Assembly: GCA_002726085.1 (NCBI GenBank)
Contig: PBRZ01000049.1
Span: 4,180 to 36,561 of the forward strand
Source of the DNA: Acidobacteriota bacterium
GTDB taxonomy: Bacteria; Acidobacteriota; Vicinamibacteria; Vicinamibacterales; UBA8438
Length of the DNA: 32,382 nucleotides
Direction of reading: 5' to 3'
Shown here: piece after piece, positions 17,278 to 27,402 of the stretch
How positions within the stretch are numbered: the first letter of the stretch is position 1
Layout of the letters: every line of letters starts with the position of its first letter
Program-made: the position numbers and the translations under genes
The notes under the pieces: generated by a model
Databases searched by the model: none
What the model saw: only the letters and a program-made list of their open reading frames with translations
Told to the model about the DNA's origin: nothing

Positions 17278-17858
17278 GCGGTGGTCGCGGCGCCGTGGCC
17301 ACAGTCGTCGGGCTCGTGATCTGGGCGGCGTTCGGATTCTCTGTCGCGGGGACGCTCGCGGCCGGTCAGCAGCGGGCGAGCTCCGCTCCCCTGCCGGACA
17401 CGTTCGATTTCGGCCACTCAGCGACACCGGAAGAGATCGCCCGCCTCGACATCGACGTCATGCCGGACGGCACGGGTCTTCCGCAGGGCAGCGGCACCGT
17501 GGCCGAAGGCGCACGGACGTGGGCGCAATCATGTAGCGGGTGCCACGGTCCGGAGGGCGAAGGCGCGACCGCCGCGCCGCTGGTTGGGCGTGACCCCGAC
17601 AGCCGACGGGTGACGGTCGGGAACTACTGGCCGCATGCCACGACGCTCTACGACTACATCAACCGCGCGATGCCCCGGGACGCCCCCGGAACGCTGACGC
17701 CCGACCAGGTCTACGGACTTGTGGCCTGGGTCCTGTCGCAGAACGCCATCGTCGGCGAGGACGCCGTCATGAACGCCGAGAGCTTGCCCACGGTCGTCAT
17801 GCCGGCCCGGGATCGCTTCGTGCCCGATGACCGCCGCGGCGGCCCCGAGGTGCGGTAA
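17274..17858 (+). CDS. soxD: SoxD-like c-type cytochrome
   Basis: A GTG start at 17274 overlaps the soxC stop (GTGA), indicating translational coupling. The 194-residue product has a signal peptide or anchor (VATVVGLVIWAAFGFSVAG). It contains one heme-c site, CSGCH, in the context GARTWAQSCSGCHGPEGEG, and a distal Met in INRAMPRDAPGTLTPDQVY. LDIDVMPDGTGLPQGSGTV before the heme is a SoxD-type stretch. It should accept electrons from the SoxC partner in the periplasm. It is shorter than the two-heme SoxD of Paracoccus, having a single heme. No Shine-Dalgarno is needed if coupled. Confidence 0.9.
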   Translation: MSGGRGAVATVVGLVIWAAFGFSVAGTLAAGQQRASSAPLPDTFDFGHSATPEEIARLDIDVMPDGTGLPQGSGTVAEGARTWAQSCSGCHGPEGEGATAAPLVGRDPDSRRVTVGNYWPHATTLYDYINRAMPRDAPGTLTPDQVYGLVAWVLSQNAIVGEDAVMNAESLPTVVMPARDRFVPDDRRGGPEVR

Positions 17859-17960
17859 CGACGGGGCGACATTCTTCTCCGGATGGCTCGCCTGGGCAAA
17901 GCACAAAGCGCAGAGCACCAGGGCTCGTCGTTCGCAGTCAGAACAGCTGTGTCTTCGTGT

Positions 17961-17974
17961 TACCATATATGGTA
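17961..17974. promoter_or_regulatory. vapBC operator palindrome TACCATA-TATGGTA
   Basis: A perfect 14-bp palindrome ends 5 bp before the vapB ATG. AT-rich palindromes of this sort are typical binding sites for VapB-type antitoxins. TATGGT (17968-17973) is 6 nt from the ATG and could be the -10 of a leaderless transcript, so bound VapB would block RNA polymerase. Just upstream (17895-17920) are three heptamer-like units (GCACAAA, GCGCAGA, GCACCAG). Confidence 0.6.
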
Positions 17975-17979
17975 GCCAC

Positions 17980-18207
17980 ATGGAGAAAACGACTGTGTAT
18001 CTAGACTCGGACGACTATCGGCGCCTCAAGCGCCTCGCGGCCGAGCAACACCGGCCGTCGGCAGAGCTCGTTCGCGAGGCAGTGGCGGAGTACACGCGGC
18101 GCCACGCTCAGCACAGAGTTGCTCGGTCGGTCGGAGCCTTCTCGAGTGGCCGAAGCGATGTCGGAGAGCGCGCCGAGGAGCTACTCGAAGGCATGGGAAA
18201 GCAGTGA
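17980..18207 (+). CDS. vapB: VapB-like ribbon-helix-helix antitoxin
   Basis: This 75-residue protein begins MEKTTVYLDSDDYRRLKRLA, the beta strand and first helix of a ribbon-helix-helix DNA-binding domain, followed by SAELVREAVAEYTRR (second helix). The C-terminal tail (SVGAFSSGRSDVGERAEELLEGMG) matches the toxin-embracing tail of VapB antitoxins, including the frequent SVG and EELL elements. There is no Shine-Dalgarno before the ATG, which suggests leaderless translation. The PIN toxin gene follows with a GTGA overlap. It probably represses its own operon through the palindrome at 17961. Confidence 0.9.
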   Translation: MEKTTVYLDSDDYRRLKRLAAEQHRPSAELVREAVAEYTRRHAQHRVARSVGAFSSGRSDVGERAEELLEGMGKQ

Positions 18208-18617
18208 TTGTCGCCGACACGGGCGCCATCGTCGCGTTGCTCGACGCAGGGGACCGACACCACGCGTCACTGCGCGAAATCTACATGAGCGACCCGGACA
18301 GCTGGGTGCTCCCGTGGGCAGTCCTGCCGGAGGTCGACTATCTGGTAGCGACACAGCTCGGCGGAAAGGCCGAAGAGATGTTTCTCGCCGACCTCGCTGG
18401 TGGTGCGTTCGGCGTCGAATGGGGACAGGAATCTGATCTCAACGCGGCGAAGCGAATCTGCCAGCAGTACGCCGACCTCCAGCTCGGACTCGTCGACGGG
18501 GTGGTCATCGCCACCGCGGAGCGAATCGGTGCCTCGGCGGTCGCCACGCTGGATCTCCGGCACTTCGGCGCGGTCACGATCGCCGGCCAACCAAAGCTGC
18601 TACCCCGCGATGCCTGA
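18204..18617 (+). CDS. vapC: VapC-like PIN-domain toxin ribonuclease
   Basis: A GTG start overlaps the antitoxin stop by 4 bp. The 137-residue product shows the PIN acidic residues: Asp in VADTGAIVALLDAGD (N-terminal strand), Glu in LPEVDYLV, and Asp in LGLVDGVVIATAERIG and in VATLDLRHFG. PIN toxins cleave RNA, often tRNA or rRNA, and are neutralised by the partner VapB. Length and order are standard for vapBC. The end of the gene overlaps the start of the methyltransferase gene by 8 bp, tying an unrelated function to the toxin operon. Confidence 0.92.
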   Translation: MIVADTGAIVALLDAGDRHHASLREIYMSDPDSWVLPWAVLPEVDYLVATQLGGKAEEMFLADLAGGAFGVEWGQESDLNAAKRICQQYADLQLGLVDGVVIATAERIGASAVATLDLRHFGAVTIAGQPKLLPRDA

Positions 18618-19497
18618 ACAGACGCGTCACGCTTCGTCTTTCATCCGACGCAAGGCGCGGGTATGGGCGCTCGCGCTTGTGGTCGCGACCTTCTTCGTGC
18701 TGCTTGTGCCACACGCCGCCGCGCAGCCCCCACCGGTGGTGATCGGGCAGGGGGGCAAGGACGTTCCGTGGGTGCCGACGCCGGACGAGCTGGTGGACAC
18801 GATGCTCGAGATGGCGCATGTCACTCCAAACGACGTCGTCATCGATCTGGGCTCGGGTGATGGGCGCACCGTCATCGCGGCTGCCAAGCTCGGCGCGCGG
18901 GCGGTCGGCGTCGAGCTCGAGGAGAACCTCGTGGAATTGTCGAAACAGCGAGCGGCTGAAGCGGGCGTCGCCGATCGCGCGTCGTTCCTCGCGACCGACC
19001 TGTTCGAGTTCGACCTCTCACCGGCCACCGTGATCACCATGTTCCTGCTGCCCGATATCAACCTCAGGCTCCGCCCGACGCTCCTCGGACTCGAGCCGGG
19101 CACGCGCATCGTGTCGAACACCTGGGACCTGGGTGGTTCGCAGCGAGACCCCGACGCACCCGGCTGGACCCCGGACCAAACCGTCCAGCTCGATCCGTGC
19201 CCCAGCTTCTGCACATCGCTGCTGTGGATCGTGCCGGCGAAGGTCGCGGGAACCTGGCAAATGTCAAACGGCGAGCTCCAGCTCGAACAGGAGTTCCAGA
19301 TGGTGACCGGCAGGATGCGCGCCGATGGACGAAGCGCCGAGATCGAAGAGGGCCGGTTGAGCGGAACGGCGATCACCTTTCGAGTCGGCGACACCCACTA
19401 CAGCGGCATGATCTCCAACGACACGATGCGCGGTATCGCGCGGACGCGCGACGATCGTGATGATCCGGTCGACTGGAGTGCCACGCTGACCCGCTGA
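18610..19497 (+). CDS. exported SAM-dependent methyltransferase of unknown substrate
   Basis: The ATG at 18610 lies 8 bp inside vapC, so it is likely read from the same transcript. The product (295 residues) starts with a basic stretch and a hydrophobic segment (VWALALVVATFFVLLVPHAAA), ending in AAA-QP, a signal-peptide-like cleavage. The class I Rossmann motif VVIDLGSGDGRTVIAAAKLGARAVGVELE binds AdoMet. VPTPDELVDTMLEMA before it is conserved in a family of exported methyltransferases. A second domain of about 80 residues (GTWQMSNGELQLEQEFQ onward) is beta-rich and unassigned. An AdoMet enzyme outside the cytoplasm is unusual, since AdoMet is cytosolic; a membrane-anchored form facing inward is possible. 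Confidence 0.8.
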   Translation: MPEQTRHASSFIRRKARVWALALVVATFFVLLVPHAAAQPPPVVIGQGGKDVPWVPTPDELVDTMLEMAHVTPNDVVIDLGSGDGRTVIAAAKLGARAVGVELEENLVELSKQRAAEAGVADRASFLATDLFEFDLSPATVITMFLLPDINLRLRPTLLGLEPGTRIVSNTWDLGGSQRDPDAPGWTPDQTVQLDPCPSFCTSLLWIVPAKVAGTWQMSNGELQLEQEFQMVTGRMRADGRSAEIEEGRLSGTAITFRVGDTHYSGMISNDTMRGIARTRDDRDDPVDWSATLTR

Positions 19498-19679
19498 CTC
19501 GATGACCAGATAAGACCGAAGGCCTTTTCCTAGCGCTCCCTCAGCCCCGCATTACGCCTGACAATAGCCAGATATCCTGGCGTGACACCAGAGGCACTGG
19601 TCAGATCCGCGACGGGCAGGAGTGAGATCCTTGCCCCAACCGAAGCGCCTCGTCACAATGAGAACCACAGGGGCGTCAC

Positions 19680-19799
19680 GTGGAGCAGGCACGAACTCGG
19701 CACGACGATCCGGACGACGAGCGCCTGCGCAACATGACCGCCGCGCTGCGCTTCGCCGAAGCGCTCCACGAGGCGGGCCGCCGTCGGCAGTCCTCATGA
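19680..19799 (+). pseudogene. short ORF upstream of the decayed nucleotidyltransferase, probably a fragment
   Basis: A GTG-started 39-residue frame ends DDERLRNMTAALRFAEAL and an RRRQSS tail, with a TGA that overlaps the next ATG (ATGA). A different frame just upstream (from 19580, VTPEALVRSATGRSEILAP) looks like its continuation, so a frameshift may have split a protein of about 70 residues. I do not recognise the family. The gap 19498-19580 shows no gene or clear terminator. Confidence 0.35.
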
Positions 19800-20065
19800 C
19801 CGACTTCGAAGGACTGATCCGCCGGCTCGGGTCGGCTGAGGTGCGGTACGTGCTGATCGGGGATTCGCCGGCACCGTCCTCGGCTCGCCGCGGACCACGG
19901 TCGACCTGGATATCGTCTACGCGCGTGACGAAAGAATCTCACCCGCCTGGCTGGTGCCCTGGAATCTCTCTCACCAAGAATGCGCGGCGCACCGGACGGC
20001 CGAGGGGCCTTGCAGCCCTGGCCGAGCTCGAGGCACTGCTCGAAGAACAGCGCCGCAAGCCGTGA
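19796..20065 (+). pseudogene. decayed nucleotidyltransferase-fold protein (AbiEii/MNT-like)
   Basis: The frame opens MTDFEGLIRRLGSAEVRYVLIG, as in small nucleotidyltransferases. The expected next block (FAGTVLGSPRTTVDLDIVYARDE, with the GS and DLD catalytic elements) is present but one frame over. NLTRLAGALESLSPRMRGAP follows in yet another frame, and the original frame returns for the end (AALAELEALLEEQRR). The middle of the domain is deleted, so several lesions make this a pseudogene. Intact relatives pair with a small upstream gene in toxin-antitoxin-like operons. A MITE-like element with CTAG ends is inserted immediately after the TGA at 20063-20065. Confidence 0.65.
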
Positions 20066-20066
20066 T

Positions 20067-20232
20067 CTAGTGGTGTGTCCCTCAATTACCTTTACACTTC
20101 CCGGGCGGGGCATCCCGTCTGACGGCGTTGCTCCTCGGTCGCATACTGCCGGTATGCTCCCTCGTCGTGCCTTGTCCGCCGGGCGCCGCGCGCCGGGAAG
20201 TCTGTCAAGCCATTTGAGGGACACACCACTAG
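20067..20232. mobile_element. 166-bp MITE-like element with CTAG at both ends
   Basis: CTAGTGGTGTGTCCCTCAA at 20067-20085 is inverted at 20214-20232; including weaker inner matches and CTTCCCGG, the inverted ends reach about 38-40 bp. CTAG is itself palindromic, so it can be the duplicated 4-bp target. IS5-type transposases are known to favour CTAG/YTAR-like targets. The interior (GTCTGACGGCGTTGCTCCTCGG ... GAGCAT region) is an inverted copy of the module also found in the 11330 element. No transposase is in the window. Confidence 0.75.
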
Positions 20233-20642
20233 CAGGGCGCTGAAGACGACCAGCACGGTTTCCTCGCGAGGCGTTCGTCTAGCAAGGCGCGGCTTCAGTC
20301 ACGCGGGGCTGCGCCCCGAACCCCACGCGAACGCTACGCGGGGACCCCGAGAACCCCACTCCGCGTCCGCGGGGCGCGCACGTGCGCGCCCTGACTGCAA
20401 CCGAGGAGCGACGCCGTCCAAAGACGAGAGCGGTTTCCTGGCGAGGCGTTCGTCTGGCAAGGCGCGACGAGGGAGCAGCCAGGCGGGCTGTGACCGAGGA
20501 AGCAACGCCGCCAGACGGGCGCTGAAAACGACCAGCCGGTTTCCTGGCGAGGCGTTCGTCTGGCAAGGCGCGACGAGGGAGCAGCCAGGGCGGGCTGTGA
20601 CCGAGGAAGCAACGCCGCCAGACGGGCGCCTCGCCGGGAAAC
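20233..20642. repeat. cluster of dispersed repeat modules, including a tandem copy of about 106 bp
   Basis: Three units start with GGTTTCCTGGCGAGGCG or a close variant at 20257, 20432 and 20538. Units two and three are nearly identical over about 90 bp and lie 106 bp apart. The third ends with CGCCTCGCCGGGAAACC (20626-20642), the near-perfect inverse of its start, so it is a complete element with 17-bp inverted ends. The first unit also holds the hairpin-forming GGGGCTGCGCCCC module. The cluster abuts the stop codon of the gamma-glutamyltransferase gene. It contains no gene I can support. Confidence 0.85.
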
Positions 20643-22364
<1,722 letters not shown>

Positions 22365-22447
22365 GGCTCTCTCCTCTGCGTGACGGGGTCTGGCCTGGTC
22401 TGGCTTGGTCTGGCTTGGCAAAGACCCGCTCATTCTAGCAGCCAGGC

Positions 22448-24370
<1,923 letters not shown>

Positions 24371-24477
24371 GGAACGCTGGCTTTACTCTTCAATGCGGTG
24401 GAGATGGTTTGCCGTGGAGGTCGGCGGCCTCTGTGGCGCGAAGTGTAGCACGGGTTGTGTAGCTGGAACACCGAGCT

Positions 24478-24511
24478 GCGGCTTCGGGCTCCGGGCTTCA
24501 GGCTTCGGGCG
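24478..24511. repeat. heptamer-period repeat (GGCTTCG-type)
   Basis: GGCTTCG, GGCTCCG, GGCTTCA and GGCTTCG follow one another between the DUF255 gene and the transketolase-like gene. Confidence 0.85.
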
Positions 24512-24548
24512 CACCAGGCCCTGATCTCCGGCCGATGAGGGGCAACCA

Positions 24549-26066
24549 TTATGAGCCCTCAACGGCCTGGATCTGGTCGAGCGCACGCACGTAGCTGGCG
24601 CCGTCGAGACCGTGCTCGCGGTAGACGGGCGTCTGGCAGGCCAGGGTCCGGAGCGCGAGATCCCGATACCGGGGCTCGCCAGCGCTGGCACCCAGGCGTG
24701 CCAGAACAATCGCCGCATCGCAGTTGAGACCAAGCGGTCGGTGCGGCTCGCGCAGCAGCCCGACCGGGGCGTCGAACCCTGCAAGGCCTGTCCGGGCTCG
24801 GTCGGTGAAGCCACCCGCCTCGTCCCACATCATCTGATCGCAGTAGGCCATCAGCTCCCGAGGCATGTCGAGATAGACCTCCTGCCTCGTCGCGTCGTAG
24901 AGGTCCAGGAGCGCCGCGCTGACCCGTACCTGGTCGGTCAGCAACCCGCGCGCCACCGGCATTCCGGTCGCATTGTGCCCAACGCCGGCACCAGGCTCGT
25001 AGGTCGCGAGGACGACCCGGTCGATGGACGTCGCTGCATACTCGAGCAGGGAGCTGTCCTCGAGCACCGACGCCCCGAGGACGTAGGCGGAGGCCATCGC
25101 GGCGGTGGCGGCGGTGAAGACAGTGCGATCGATTGGCGGGCTCGCGTGGCCGCTTCGCGCCTCGCGTGACGACAAGGCGGCGTAGGCCGGGTCTGCGCGC
25201 TGGCTGGCATAGAATCCGCCGTCGGGATCCGCGAACGTCCCGGAGACGAAGCGGACAATGTCGGTCGCCTGGCTGGCGTAGTCTGACCGATCGAGCAGCC
25301 GCGACGCCGACAGAAAGAGCTCGAGCAACTGCGCGTTGACCGTCAGTACCTTCTCGACATGCGGTTCGGACCAGTCGCGTTGGTCGCAGTAACGAAAAAA
25401 CCCGCCCTCGACGGGGTCCCAGAGCCCCCGTGTGGCGATCGCGTCGAGCGTGTGGGTCGCGACATGGGTAAGGTCGGGGCTCGCCGTGTCACGGCCGCGA
25501 ACCAGCGCGGTCGCCAGAGCATCTGGGTGCACCCGTTTGGACGCCGAGCCAAAGCCGCCCCAGGTCCGATCGAAGCAAGCGAGGAGCTGCTCGTCCAGCC
25601 AGCGGCCGGCATCCACATCCAACACCGGCGCCGCCGTGTCTGGGCCGGCGAGCGTGCGGCGGCTGCCTGTAGGCTCCCCAACCCGTGTGTCGATCTCCGC
25701 CCGCCTGGTCGCGAAGGCCTCCGACACCTGCTGCAACACCAACACCAGCGGCGCCGGCTCCAGGTAGGTGCCGCCACCCAGTATCTCTCCGGAGGGGGTA
25801 AGAAACGCCGTCGTCGGCCACCCCCCAAGGGTGTAGCGCTCGCTAACGTCGGGGCGCCGGTCGGCGTCTACTCTGATGGAAATGAAGCGTTCGGTGACGA
25901 GCCGGACGACTTCGGGGTCGCGATAACTGACACGGTCCATCTCCTCGGTCCAGCGGCACCAGGCCGCACCGATCGCCAGCAGCACCGGTTTCCGCTCGGC
26001 CGTGGCGCGCGAGAATGTGTCGGCACCCCACTCGAGCCACGGGATGGCATGGCGGTCGGTCGTCAT
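24549..26066 (-). CDS. DUF255/YyaL-like thioredoxin-domain protein with incomplete CxxC motif
   Basis: Taking the ATG at 26066 gives 505 residues. The N-terminal thioredoxin-like domain (about 1-115) contains AAWCRWTEEMDRVSY, which aligns with the family CHWCHVMxxESF; the second Cys of CxxC is Thr here, so disulfide exchange is unlikely. FISIRVDADRRPDVSERY and GGWPTTAFLTPSGEILGGGTYL complete that domain. The rest is an (alpha/alpha)6-like region (WGGFGSASKRVHPDALA, GLWDPVEGGFFRYCDQRDW, HVEKVLTVNAQLLELFL, DPDGGFYASQRADP), as in the N-acylglucosamine-epimerase-like half of YyaL. Its function is not established. No Shine-Dalgarno precedes the ATG. It is divergent from the DUF4149 gene across only 21 bp. 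Confidence 0.85.
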   Translation of the reverse strand: MTTDRHAIPWLEWGADTFSRATAERKPVLLAIGAAWCRWTEEMDRVSYRDPEVVRLVTERFISIRVDADRRPDVSERYTLGGWPTTAFLTPSGEILGGGTYLEPAPLVLVLQQVSEAFATRRAEIDTRVGEPTGSRRTLAGPDTAAPVLDVDAGRWLDEQLLACFDRTWGGFGSASKRVHPDALATALVRGRDTASPDLTHVATHTLDAIATRGLWDPVEGGFFRYCDQRDWSEPHVEKVLTVNAQLLELFLSASRLLDRSDYASQATDIVRFVSGTFADPDGGFYASQRADPAYAALSSREARSGHASPPIDRTVFTAATAAMASAYVLGASVLEDSSLLEYAATSIDRVVLATYEPGAGVGHNATGMPVARGLLTDQVRVSAALLDLYDATRQEVYLDMPRELMAYCDQMMWDEAGGFTDRARTGLAGFDAPVGLLREPHRPLGLNCDAAIVLARLGASAGEPRYRDLALRTLACQTPVYREHGLDGASYVRALDQIQAVEGS

Positions 26067-26087
26067 GACGCCGCGTATAATGCCGCG
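26067..26087. promoter_or_regulatory. 21-bp bidirectional, probably leaderless promoter region
   Basis: A perfect -10 hexamer TATAAT (26076-26081) lies 6 nt before the plus-strand ATG (26088). Read on the minus strand the same bases give TATACG 7 nt before the ATG at 26066. Neither gene has a Shine-Dalgarno. Both spacings place the transcription start at the start codon. Confidence 0.5.
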
Positions 26088-26585
26088 ATGGTTGCCCTGC
26101 GCTGTCTGTATCTGATCGCGCTCATCTTCTGGGTCGGCGGCATGGTGGCACTCGGTGCTCTCGGCGCGCCCGCCGTGTTCGACGTGCTCGAGGCCCACCA
26201 TGGGCTTGGCGGACGAATCGAGGCAGGTGCCGTCTTCGGAGAGATGCTTCGCCGCTTCCGGTTCTTCGATTACGGATCGGCAACGGTTCTGCTGGGATGT
26301 CTCGTTGCGTTGTACCGTCGAACCCCCCGTCCCACGGCACTCGGGATACGTATCGTCACCGTAGTCGCGATGCTCGGCGTCAGTCTGTATGCCGGCTTCG
26401 GTATCACCGGACAGATCGAAGCAGTGCAGGTCGACATCCAGAACACAGTGGCCAGCCTGGGCGACAACAGCCAGTTCGCCGCCCGATTCGACTCGCTGCA
26501 CGCGCTGACGACATCGTTGTTACTGCTGAACCTCGGCGGCGGGCTCTCGCTCATCTACTGGGAGGCGAGGGCGCGTATTGCGTAG
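26088..26585 (+). CDS. DUF4149-type four-helix membrane protein
   Basis: This 165-residue protein has four hydrophobic segments: about 4-28 (LIALIFWVGGMVALGALGAPAVF), 62-75, 86-106 and 140-157. A charged stretch between the first two (LRRFRFFDYGSA) and the helix VDIQNTVASL before the last complete the DUF4149 pattern. Members are small inner-membrane proteins of unknown function. Alternative starts upstream in the same frame run through the opposite-strand gene and are not needed. The TAG stop is fused to the start of a dispersed repeat. Confidence 0.8.
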   Translation: MVALRCLYLIALIFWVGGMVALGALGAPAVFDVLEAHHGLGGRIEAGAVFGEMLRRFRFFDYGSATVLLGCLVALYRRTPRPTALGIRIVTVVAMLGVSLYAGFGITGQIEAVQVDIQNTVASLGDNSQFAARFDSLHALTTSLLLLNLGGGLSLIYWEARARIA

Positions 26586-26733
26586 GTTTCCGGGCGGGGC
26601 ATCCCGGCCTACTGAGACGGGGCTTCGCCCCGAACGCCGCGCCCGCGGGGCGCGCATTGTCGCGCGCCTCAAGCGTTGCTTCGTCGGTCACAGACCACCA
26701 GTCTGCTCCCTCGTCGCGCCTGGCAATAGCCGG
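26583..26733. repeat. dispersed repeat starting at the DUF4149 stop codon
   Basis: TAGGTTTCCGGGCGGGGC begins with the gene's own TAG. It is followed by GGGGCTTCGCCCCGAA (hairpin module), CCGCGCCCGCGGGGCGCGC, and an inverted copy of the GAGGGAGCAG ... GAAGCAACGC module (26668-26718). It fills most of the gap to the OsmC-like gene. Confidence 0.75.
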
Positions 26734-26793
26734 TCGCGGCATGAGTACGACGCCGGAAACCGACCCTCATCGTTCTTCGCGCCGGCTGCCCCC

Positions 26794-27258
26794 TCACTCC
26801 TCCGTGATATCCGCGCTGATGTCGAGATCGATGCAGCCGCGCACGCTGTTGGCGGCCGGACACATCGTGGCATGTGTCGCCACGGCACGCTCGGCGCGCT
26901 CGCGGGTGCCTGCCGGAATGTTCAAGCGATAGCGCACGCGAATCCGGGTGATGCGCAATACTTTGTCGACCGCCTCGATGTCTCCCTCGACATCGGCCTG
27001 GACCTTGTCTCTCGGCGCCGGAATCTCGCGCACCTCCAGTGCGCGTGCCAGGGTGCCGAGCAGTCAACCGCCGACGGCGCCGACGATGTAGTCCAGCGTG
27101 GCCGGCACCTCCTCCTCCGGTTCGACGCCGTAGAACTCCTTGATGCCGCCGTGGACCCCGAACCGAATCGGCTCGCTGAAACCCTCTAGATACGCATGTC
27201 GTATGGGCCCCGCGACCCGTTCGAGCCGCAGCCGGCTCGTGTGCACCACCTCTGCCAC
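26794..27258 (-). CDS. OsmC-family selenoprotein with in-frame TGA (Sec65)
   Basis: The frame runs from a GTG at 27258 (AAGGAG 6 nt upstream) to a TGA at 27064-27066, then continues in phase to the TGA at 26794-26796. Reading the first TGA as selenocysteine gives 154 residues. The TGA falls in PATLDYIVGAVGG-U-LLGTLARALE, exactly where OsmC/Ohr proteins carry the peroxidatic Cys (GGCLTGTLA). The second conserved Cys is present at about 133 in HATMCPAANSVRG. The FGVHGG, EEEVPATLDY and IPAPRDKVQADVEG blocks also fit the family. OsmC proteins reduce organic hydroperoxides. A perfect 7-bp stem-loop follows the TGA at SECIS distance. A premature stop is the alternative, but the precise site argues against it. 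It is divergent from the decarboxylase gene. Confidence 0.88.
27027..27045 (-). promoter_or_regulatory. candidate bacterial SECIS stem-loop in the OsmC-like gene
   Basis: On the coding strand CGCGCAC-TGGAG-GTGCGCG forms a perfect 7-bp stem with a 5-nt loop containing G. The loop begins 26 nt after the TGA, within the 16-37 nt window known for bacterial SECIS elements. The loop lacks the common GU, so it is a weaker match than the one at 15689. Confidence 0.6.
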
Positions 27259-27343
27259 TAGACTCTCCTTTGGCCGTGCTTCCGAGCCGACGACGCCATC
27301 GACGTGCGACGACGGCTCGTTATCGGGCCGATGGTGGCGATGC

Positions 27344-27393
27344 TACAATTTTTGGCCATGCACACCAAGTGGCCCCTCTCGAACGCCGGCTGA
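27344..27393 (+). promoter_or_regulatory. -10 element and 11-codon leader ORF upstream of the decarboxylase gene
   Basis: TACAAT (27344-27349) is followed 8 nt later by an ATG at 27358 that opens an 11-residue frame (MHTKWPLSNAG, TGA at 27391-27393), ending 9 nt before the GTG of the decarboxylase gene. It contains one Trp codon. It could be a leader peptide or chance. Confidence 0.3.
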
Positions 27394-27402
27394 GAAGAGT
27401 CT

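Noticed and set aside
16267-17427. Minus-strand frame opposite soxC and soxD
   Set aside because: It spans two well-identified genes on the plus strand and has no recognisable motif.
20299-20612. Minus-strand frames in the repeat cluster (PRSQPA.. and RQET-rich peptides)
   Set aside because: They are translations of the dispersed repeat and recur wherever the repeat occurs; not genes.
20233-20642. CRISPR array
   Set aside because: Units are about 106 bp, partly tandem, with inverted ends and no short regular repeat-spacer pattern; no cas gene is present.
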